Shown piece by piece: positions 16,828-24,800 of a DNA stretch of 64,000 nucleotides. The stretch lies in the NCBI RefSeq assembly GCF_900100165.1, contig NZ_FNEO01000002.1:62001-126000 (forward strand). Reading direction: 5' to 3'. Positions within the stretch are counted from its first letter, which is position 1, and each line of letters begins with the position of its first letter. The position numbers were made by a program, and so were the translations under genes. Below the pieces are notes generated by a model. That model was not told the DNA's origin, searched no databases, and was given only the letters and a program-made list of their open reading frames with translations. Source of the DNA: Flavobacterium glycines. GTDB taxonomy: Bacteria > Bacteroidota > Bacteroidia > Flavobacteriales > Flavobacteriaceae.

Positions 16828-19622
16828 TTCATATCAATTATAACCCTTTGATACAACAATGCAGGCAGTTTAAAACTAAGCGTTTTTTCTTTTTTGTTAT
16901 AAATCCCGTTATACTTTGTTCCGGCTGCATCCGTTAAAATTCCGCTGTTGATTTTTCCTTCTACAACAACTGAAAGCGTTAAAGCGGCATCCGAACTGAA
17001 ATACAGCAGTCCGTTTTCGCTTTTTAATACAGCTGAAGCTACTTCATTCCCCAAATCAAGCGTATAATTCCCATTGGAAATGTTTTTTCCATTACCCAGA
17101 AAAAGAGTAAAATCATTCGCTTTTTTACTGATTATCCCATAAGTTCCCATAACTGAAAATGAATTAAAATTCATTTTTTCATTGGTACTCGTATTCGAAA
17201 AAATAAAATCTTCTTTTCCCGATTTATTAGTTACATGGATACCAACAAACTCATTTTTCCCAAAGTAATCCACCGACTGAATATTCGTTTCATTATTCAA
17301 AGCCGGTTCGTAAACAGCTACAAAAGGGCGATTCCAGGCTTCACCGTTTTGTCTCACTACCAATGTAGGTATTGGATTGTTATTGATATCATCAGATAAT
17401 AATCCATGACTCAAAGCAGTTGATTTTGGCGATAACACTGAAAAAACTTCTCTGTCTGACTGTCCTTGAAACCAAAGGTTCATGTTTACTGTTTTGTCCT
17501 GAAGTTTTAAATTGAATCTTCCTTTAAAATCCTGAGCTGTCTCTATGGATTTTTTGTCCCACATATAATCATAAGCCATTAAATCGCCATCGCCAAAAGC
17601 TAATTTAGAAGTTGATTTTAAATCTAATGAAGTTCCATTTGTTGCCGTCAGTTCCAAATTTTGTCCGAGATTATGAAAAAAATATTCATTCTTTATGTTA
17701 TTACCCTCTTTCTGAGTGGAACGAAAAATATCAATATAATACCCCTCTCCAATAGTATCCTTAACAATCCCCATGACCCTGCGTTGATTACTGTACGTTT
17801 CAGGCTCTAAAAAAGACACATCCGAAAAAGTGATTCCGGAAAAAACACCTTCTTTGACCCCACTTTTAGGATAAGCCGCATTCAAACTGAAAGCATGGTT
17901 GCTTTTCATTTCCGGATACTTGGATTTCCCATTTACAATTACGGTATTATGAGCAGGAAACTGAGTGTAATATTCAGCATATTCAATCGAAAAATAGCTG
18001 GAACCATGACCCATTTCAGGAGCCAGGGGCAAACCTTTTCCATACAATTCCATAGCTATTCCGTTAGAATGCATATGATTTCCTAAGGAACCGATTTGAC
18101 TAATCATTAATGCCGAATCTCCTTCTCCCTGACGTTGCACCAGCCAACTTGCATGCGGCACATGAAACAAAGGTGTTGTAAAATCAATGAGTGGAGCTGC
18201 TTTTATATTAGTATCAAATTGTAGTGGTTTTTCAGCAAAAAGGTCCTGTATACTTTTCCCAATAAATTTTCCTTCTCTTGCTTCATCACTATAAATCGTT
18301 TGATACATTTTGGTAAAATACTCCTCATCGTCTTTTTTACCATATTTTTTAGCATTTTCAATCAGGTATAGCATAGGTTCTTTGCGCAGTTTGTTATAAT
18401 GACCGTCACCAAAAGAAACCATATATTTATTTGGATACAGGTATTGCGCACTTGACTTTACAGCCTGTTTTAATATTGGCATTTCTTTTAACAAATCAAT
18501 ATTAAAATTACGATCATAAAACTCGGCAAACGAAATAAAATCGCTTAATACATTCATAGAATAACCCGGGCTTTCGTTCCAAACTCCCGTTTTTTTATCA
18601 TAACCATAATCCATCAATTTATTCATAGACCATTGTCTGGTTGAGGTTTGATTCATAATCTGATCCAGGTAATATTGGGCTCCTTTACCGTTTTTATACG
18701 CAGAATTATTTTCTAAAATCAAAGCGATATGTGAAATATGAGCTGCTTCAAGCAGATTCCAATTATTAAAACTCACCCCATTTTTAATTTGTAAGTCTGC
18801 CCATTTTTGTAGGGTTGCATCATAAATTGTTAAACTTTCCGGATTTTTATCACGAATGAAATCATGTAAAAAATCATAACATTGCGTTATTTCATTTAAA
18901 ATATGATCCTGAATGACTTCAAACTGAATGTAACTAACCAAAGTTTGATGATGTCCATGACTTAGATCAATAGGTTCATTCAAATAGTAAACCCCTTTTA
19001 AATAAGTATCCAGAACACTGTATGCTAAATTTGCATATTCTTCCTTTCCGGTGTACCAATACAGAAATGCAGCATCTCTGGCAATACTTAAAATTTGCCT
19101 GTTAATAGCATTTGTAATACCACTTGTAGCAGCTATAGGTCCCCATTCCCACACATTAGTAGTACTATTTTGAAGATATAAACCTCTCGGATCATCCATG
19201 TAGGGCTTAATATCTTCTAATTTTGGGGTTTTATAGCTGGATGGTGTTCCACGTCCACCAATAAACTTTACAGTAGGAACCGGTGCTTCTCCATCAGCAT
19301 GATCGTATTTCCCTCCATTGATGTAAACCTGTGTTGATTTGGTTTTCCAATACATCTGCAATCGGGAGACTAACCAGGTTTTATCTGTTTTGTAATGCTT
19401 AAGATATGGTACAACATTATTTTGAGTTTTTGCAATAATAGCTGCAGCCCAATCTTCTTTTTGTACCAGTTCTTTTACTTGTTCCAATGACATGTCTTTT
19501 CCAAAAACACGTGGATGTTGTGTCCCAATGTTTTGAGGAACTGGTAAGTTTTGAGATTTCACATTACTTATTGAAAATAGTAGAAAAAGGAGTACCAGAA
19601 TTTTATTTTGCATGTCAATCAT
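16824..19622 (-). CDS. Heparinase II/III-like polysaccharide lyase
   Basis: About 930 residues, secreted. The signal peptide MQNKILVLLFLLFSISNVKS supports a start at 19613 or 19622. An upstream ATG at 19673 is in frame but would put 17-20 odd residues before the signal. The N-terminal 450 residues are helical ((alpha/alpha) toroid, with WLVSRLQMYW, NWNLLEAAHISHIALIL and NESPGYSMN). From about residue 500 a beta-rich heparinase II/III domain follows, including GNHMHSNGIAMELY and FPAHNTVIVNG, motifs with the His and Tyr residues used by such lyases. It is the first gene of the operon and overlaps the next gene by four bases (ATGA). It likely beta-eliminates a uronic-acid-containing chain. The PL family cannot be fixed by eye. 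Confidence 0.87.
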   Translation of the reverse strand: MIDMQNKILVLLFLLFSISNVKSQNLPVPQNIGTQHPRVFGKDMSLEQVKELVQKEDWAAAIIAKTQNNVVPYLKHYKTDKTWLVSRLQMYWKTKSTQVYINGGKYDHADGEAPVPTVKFIGGRGTPSSYKTPKLEDIKPYMDDPRGLYLQNSTTNVWEWGPIAATSGITNAINRQILSIARDAAFLYWYTGKEEYANLAYSVLDTYLKGVYYLNEPIDLSHGHHQTLVSYIQFEVIQDHILNEITQCYDFLHDFIRDKNPESLTIYDATLQKWADLQIKNGVSFNNWNLLEAAHISHIALILENNSAYKNGKGAQYYLDQIMNQTSTRQWSMNKLMDYGYDKKTGVWNESPGYSMNVLSDFISFAEFYDRNFNIDLLKEMPILKQAVKSSAQYLYPNKYMVSFGDGHYNKLRKEPMLYLIENAKKYGKKDDEEYFTKMYQTIYSDEAREGKFIGKSIQDLFAEKPLQFDTNIKAAPLIDFTTPLFHVPHASWLVQRQGEGDSALMISQIGSLGNHMHSNGIAMELYGKGLPLAPEMGHGSSYFSIEYAEYYTQFPAHNTVIVNGKSKYPEMKSNHAFSLNAAYPKSGVKEGVFSGITFSDVSFLEPETYSNQRRVMGIVKDTIGEGYYIDIFRSTQKEGNNIKNEYFFHNLGQNLELTATNGTSLDLKSTSKLAFGDGDLMAYDYMWDKKSIETAQDFKGRFNLKLQDKTVNMNLWFQGQSDREVFSVLSPKSTALSHGLLSDDINNNPIPTLVVRQNGEAWNRPFVAVYEPALNNETNIQSVDYFGKNEFVGIHVTNKSGKEDFIFSNTSTNEKMNFNSFSVMGTYGIISKKANDFTLFLGNGKNISNGNYTLDLGNEVASAVLKSENGLLYFSSDAALTLSVVVEGKINSGILTDAAGTKYNGIYNKKEKTLSFKLPALLYQRVIIDMK

Positions 19623-19828
19623 TATTTTATTTAAGTAAGTTACAGAATATTTGATTACTAGTTGCCAAAGCAAATTTTGGCAACTATACTACTGTAATCA
19701 AACTAACACAAACTAACCAAAATTTGTATTGTATTCATCTCCATCTTAGAAACATTTTTAACCGTTTAAAAAACACAGAATCATTTATTTAACTTTTAAA
19801 TTTATTGTCTTGCTTAAATTGTAATTAA

Positions 19829-19859
19829 GCAGTTGCTGACTAAGCAAACCAGCAACTGC
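19829..19859 (-). other. Perfect 10-bp hairpin in the operon leader
   Basis: GCAGTTGCTG (19829-19838) pairs fully with CAGCAACTGC (19850-19859) around an 11-nt loop. It lies between the putative promoter and the heparinase-like start. No strong T-run follows on the minus strand, so it looks more like a leader structure than a simple terminator. An old terminator or a factor-dependent attenuator is possible. Confidence 0.55.
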
Positions 19860-20052
19860 CATAAATATTAGAAACACACTAATTACAAGTTAACCAAAAC
19901 TTGTTTTTTTTTATATAATTCATCAGTATAACTATCTTTCCTAGACCGATTATATTTTTTCAACTTTTATATAAATTCTGATTTCGTTATTCAATAATCA
20001 GAGTAAATCGGCATTGTGATTATTTAATTCTCAAACCAGCTTTAATCTTTTT

Positions 20053-20112
20053 CAATATTACTAAGAATCCCTATTTTTAAAGATAAATTATAATTCATTT
20101 ACTATAAATTAT
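20053..20112 (-). promoter_or_regulatory. Putative HTCS-controlled promoter of the eight-gene operon
   Basis: On the plus strand, CAATATTA (20053-20060) is followed after 22 nt by ATAAATTAT (20083-20091), then by a second copy (20104-20112) with a 21-bp period. The stretch 20082-20113 differs from the GH127 site by a single base over about 32 nt, although the flanks are unrelated. That argues for a selected operator rather than a recent copy of a larger block. The distance to the -7-like TAATATTG is the same as at 5383 and 36406. Confidence 0.72.
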
Positions 20113-20219
20113 AACCCATAAACAATGGAAAACCCTCCATATTATTAACTTTTACCATTTAACACTTATAATCAATAGTATTTAAAAGTATAAAAGATTT
20201 AATTTATTTTATAAATAAG

Positions 20220-20253
20220 AAAGCCGACTATTCTATTAGAAATAGCCAGCTTT
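20220..20253 (-). terminator. Terminator of the PL38-like gene
   Basis: AAAGCCGACTATT (20220-20232) pairs with AATAGCCAGCTTT (20241-20253) apart from two positions that can wobble. It lies 45 bp past the stop at 20298. The sequence resembles the terminator of the next gene upstream (21780-21813). Confidence 0.65.
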
Positions 20254-20297
20254 TAATATTTATTTTTTGTACAATAAAAAATTGATTTTATTACTTT

Positions 20298-21587
20298 TTA
20301 ATATATTCCTGACCAATTATATGAAGGAGACACAATAGTCTGTGTAGTATTATTAAAAAATAAACTACCATATCCAACTTGATCTGTAATAGTTGAAGTT
20401 GTTCCTTCAATACTATTATTATTAATAACCTGTAATGTATAAGGCATATTCATGCCTCGATAATTATGATAATAATTATAAGCCATATACCAAATAGGAC
20501 GAAATAAACCACGATTATTTGATGAAATTGAAGTAACAGGGTAGGTAACTCCCCAAATAGAAGTATCAGGTGTCCATGATGTCCATGTTACTGAATTCCC
20601 AAGATTATATTTAGCCGTATATTCTATAGCCTTACCAATTACCCCACTACGGGAATCATAAAGACTCGTGCTTCCTTGGTTATACGATATTTGAGCCGCT
20701 TCAAGAAAACTTGCTAAACCCAACTGTACATAATATTGGTCTCTTGCAGCCTCAAGTGGTTGTCCTGAATTTAAAAAAGCAGTTTGAATTGTACCTACAT
20801 CAGCACCATCAGCAGCCGTCTTTTTAAAATAATTTTCGCCAAGGTTATACATTGTTAAATTTTGTGAAAAAACGCCAAAAGCCATAAGGAATTTCCCCTG
20901 ACTTGAACCCCATGAAGGCCATCCATCTCGCACAAATGGTACAGCTAAACCATATTGTGTAGCATAGTTTGTCATACAATTGTACATGATATTAAACATG
21001 CTGATTGCATTTTGTTTTTTTGCGGGAGTAAAATTAGTATAGTTGTAAATCATATCGGCTCCATATACCATAAAATGCATTCCATAACCAACACAGAGTT
21101 GCCAATCATTGTCTGGATATTGAATTGAAGTTAAAGTTGAGCTCCATGAATCAAGTAATTCAATTGCCTTATCAGCATACCTACTTGTTCCTGTCATATT
21201 CCACATTACTCCATTTACAAAAACTGCCATAGCATCATTCTCGTAATCGTTCTTATATAAATTCCTTCCTACTTGTGTATGTGCATGAGAAGTATAAGTT
21301 GGAGACAAAAACGCACTATATTTAGTTTGAAAATTTGTAAACGAAGTACTATAAGGCTCAACACCGGCAATAGCCTGATTATAGGCATACTGCATCTGAG
21401 TTTGGGTTAAAACTGTACCTGGATGAACAAATGTATTTGAAGTTTTAAAAGTAGAACCATTACTTTGTATAATTTGTTCATTTATTTTTTCATTTGCTTC
21501 TGTTTTTGCTTCTAAATTTTCTTCTTTAGAACAATTGGAAAATCCTACAAGTATAATACTTGTAAATAATAAAATTTTTTTCATCAT
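20298..21587 (-). CDS. PL38/alginate-lyase-superfamily lipoprotein, diverged active-site region
   Basis: 429 residues with a lipobox (SNC, Cys19). It shares the start motif TFVHPG (residues 52-57) and the alpha-toroid pattern with the paralogues at 28668-29951 and in 21830-26719, so it belongs to the PF05426 alginate-lyase superfamily, close to CAZy PL38. It is the odd one of the three. Where the others have RDQPH or RDQGH it has RDQYY (282-286), so the conserved His is a Tyr. The HGNWD or YWANWD segment is replaced by DGWPSWG (221-227). It may have another substrate, act on another linkage, or only bind. It has its own terminator and a 242-bp upstream gap. Confidence 0.82.
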   Translation of the reverse strand: MMKKILLFTSIILVGFSNCSKEENLEAKTEANEKINEQIIQSNGSTFKTSNTFVHPGTVLTQTQMQYAYNQAIAGVEPYSTSFTNFQTKYSAFLSPTYTSHAHTQVGRNLYKNDYENDAMAVFVNGVMWNMTGTSRYADKAIELLDSWSSTLTSIQYPDNDWQLCVGYGMHFMVYGADMIYNYTNFTPAKKQNAISMFNIMYNCMTNYATQYGLAVPFVRDGWPSWGSSQGKFLMAFGVFSQNLTMYNLGENYFKKTAADGADVGTIQTAFLNSGQPLEAARDQYYVQLGLASFLEAAQISYNQGSTSLYDSRSGVIGKAIEYTAKYNLGNSVTWTSWTPDTSIWGVTYPVTSISSNNRGLFRPIWYMAYNYYHNYRGMNMPYTLQVINNNSIEGTTSTITDQVGYGSLFFNNTTQTIVSPSYNWSGIY

Positions 21588-21779
21588 GGTTAAAATTTTT
21601 AATTAATAAATTTTTAATTCGTAACCTTTCCTCTCTATTTATGCTAATATTTTTTTTATATAAATTACCAACAATAAACGATCGAAACGCCTCTGTTCTT
21701 TATATTCTCTATTTAATACTAATTTCCAAATGAATTCAACAAATCATTATCATTAAAAATTAATTCCGAATAAATAACA

Positions 21780-21813
21780 AAAGCCAACTACATTTTATTA
21801 AGTAGCCGGCTTT
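21780..21813 (-). terminator. Terminator of the giant lyase gene
   Basis: AAAGCCAACTAC (21780-21791) pairs with GTAGCCGGCTTT (21802-21813), with two wobble positions. It lies 17 bp past the stop at 21830. Confidence 0.65.
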
Positions 21814-21829
21814 AATTCAATTAATAGTT

Positions 21830-24800
21830 TTATTCTTTGATAATATTTTTTACGGTAATATCATTCCCGTTTATAACATACAACAAGTAGGCACCTGAAG
21901 GCAATCCTTCCAATGAAATCGTTTGCAGCGTATTTGTTAATGATTGAGAACGTAACTTAACACCCAAAATGTTGTACACTTCAAGTGTCGCGCCACTGTA
22001 AACTTCATTCACTTTTACATTCAATATTGAAGTCACAGGATTAGGATAAACTACTACATCTTCAGTTGTATTTCCATCAGTAATTAAAATTTTACTAACC
22101 ACTTTATTTGTAGTAACACAAGAACCCAGTTTGTCTCCATGATTCAAATGTGCCTGAACCGAGCTTGAGTTCACACAAATTGCTTGGTTATTATGGCAAA
22201 CCATCACTTTATCACCTGAATTACCACATTGTACATTAAGTGTTTTAATGACAATAGAAGCTGTTGTCTGACATCCTTTATTATCAGTTATCACTACAGT
22301 ATAGGTTCCTGCAGCAGACACCGAAATGGCTTGTGTAGTTTTGGCTGTACTCCAAACATAGGTGTAAGGTGCCGTTCCTCCCACAGGATTCGCTGTGATG
22401 CTAAGAGATGAAGGGCCATATCCAATGTAAATAGTATTTTTTTCATCTACAGCTGCATTAAGAGCGTAAACATCTGGAATGTTTACGGTTAACTGAACTG
22501 CATTGGTATCATCGCAATCTGTATTATTTGCTACACCACAGGCTAAAGCAACACCAGCTCCAAATCCGTCACCATCATTATCTGCATACAAAAGCTTACT
22601 GTCATCACAATCAGCGTTATTGGTAGCATATCCTTCAGGAGCTACAGAAGTACAAAAGAAAACTTCAGTTGTTGAACCAAATCCATCGTGATCTGCATCA
22701 ACATAATATTTAACAGGCTCATGAACTGTCACATCATTATCATTGCAATCTGTATTATTGGTAGCATAGCCTTGTGGAGCGACTGAAGAACACAACATAG
22801 CCGTTGTAGTCGATCCGAATCCGTCCTCATCGGCATCTACATAATATAGAATAGGTTCGTGTACGGTAGCATCGCTATCATTACAATCGGTGTTGTTAGT
22901 AGCATAGCCTTCAGGAGCTACAGATGAACATAACATAGCTGTTGTAGTCGATCCGAATCCATCCTCATCGGCATCTACATAATACAATTTAGGTTCATGA
23001 ATTGTAGCATCAGTATCATTACAATCGGTATTATTAGCAGCATAACCTTCAGGAGCTACTGACGAACACAACATTGCAGTTGAAGTTGAACCAAATCCGT
23101 CTTTATCAGCATCTACATAATACAATTTAGGTTCATGAATTGTAGCATCGCTATCATTGCAATCTGTATTATTAGTAGCATATCCTTCAGGAGCGACTGA
23201 CGAACACAACATCGCCGTTGTAGTCGATCCGAAACCGTCCTCATCGGCATCTACATAATATAAAATTGATTCATGAACTGTAACATCGTTATCATTACAA
23301 TCAGTATTATTAGTAGCATAACCTTCAGGAGCATCGTTCACAGTAAGCAAAGCAGTTGTAGCCGATCCAAATCCATCTTTATCTGCATCTACATAAAATA
23401 GCTTATTCACAGTTAGTGGTTGTGTAACAGAAGTTGCAGCATTGTAGATTTCATCTCCTGACTGAGAAGCTGTGATAATGGTTGTTCCTGCACCAACAAT
23501 GTGAACTTTACCATCAACAATTGTAGCAACTTCCGGATTAGAACTTGTATAATTTACTGTCAATCCTGAACTCGCAATAGCTCCGGCTGTAAAATCAGCA
23601 TCCTCTATTGTTTTTGCAGATAGGTTACTGAACATAATACTCTGATCATTTTTAACCACCACAAGATTTCGTTTCACCACATCGGCAGCATAATAGTTAG
23701 CATCCCCAACTTGAGCAGCTGAAATTTCAGAAGTTCCTGCTCCAACAATATGTATTTTTCCATTTACAATAGTTGCAACATTTTCATTGGAACTTGACAA
23801 ACTTACTGTTAGTCCTGAACTGGATGTAGCCGAACCAAAATCTGCCATTCCCATTTTCATAACGTCTATAGTTGCGAAAGTTATTGTCTGATAAGCCGGG
23901 GCAACCAAAGCCTGCAACTCGGCTACCGTTTTAACCGTCTTTACCCAATCTACCTGATAATTAGCCTCGCCTGATGTAATATCAGCTATTTTAAATTGAA
24001 AAGTTGTTAAACTCGTTGGAACAGTTAAAACACCTCCTGTACCAAAACCAGTTTTAGAAAGATCAAAATAATAAATGTCATTACCCACTTTACCAGTCCA
24101 TTTATTACTGCCATTTCCAAAAGATCCCAGATTAGAATCTAGAGTGATATTGGCAACTATTGGTTTTTTCAACTTAATGGCTACAATAGGATAATTGGCT
24201 GGATATAATGTTGCTCCTGCTGTTCTTTTGACATCACCACGATAAGAACCGTTGGTTTGCTTGGCAAGACCTACCCGTAAATGACCATTATCCGCAGCAA
24301 CAGTAGCTCCATTTGTAGTTGTACTCCAACCATCTGTAGTTGTCGAAAAATTATCATTAATTAAACCCGTTGCCGGATCAAAGGCAGTTAGCTCTGCCAC
24401 TGTTTTAACCGTTTTAACCCAATCTACCGTATAACTTGTTTCACCAGAAGCAATATCGGCTACTTTGAACTGAAAAGTTGAAAGTGTTGTAGCAGCAGTA
24501 GTTGACAACATAGTAGGCGTTGCACCAAAACCTGTTTTAGTAAGATCATAATAATAAATCTCCTCTCCTACTTTTCCTGTCCATTTGTTAGCAGCATTAC
24601 CATAGCTCCCTAAGTTTGTGTCAAAAGTAAAATTACAACTAACAGGCTTCTTCATTTTAATGGCAAGAATTGGATAATTTCCCGGATGAACCGTAGTAAT
24701 GTTATTCTGCATGTCTCCTCTTCCTTTTCCATTCGATTGAATCACTGTAGTAATTTTTAATTGCCCGTCTTCTGCTGTAGCTACAGATCCGGTAGTTACA

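Larger units (their letters stand above)
19623..20297. other. Long intergenic leader upstream of the heparinase-like operon
   Basis: About 675 bp without a credible gene. From the top it holds the terminator of the PL38-like gene (20220-20253), the paired half-sites and -7-like element (20053-20112), a 10-bp-stem hairpin (19829-19859), and two diverged copies of a ~32-nt sequence sharing TAACCAAAA and TTGT (19696-19727 and 19872-19904). If the promoter at 20053 is right, the transcript has an untranslated leader of more than 400 nt. Confidence 0.6.

Noticed and set aside
19623..19673. ATG at 19673 as the start of the heparinase-like gene
   Set aside because: It would place 17-20 extra residues before a clean signal peptide. 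Starts at 19622 or 19613 fit better.
22490..23404. Regular ~138-bp repeats that could suggest a CRISPR or satellite array
   Set aside because: The period is a whole number of codons, the units translate to an acidic DxDxDGFG repeat in the frame of the giant lyase, and there are no short repeats with unique spacers.
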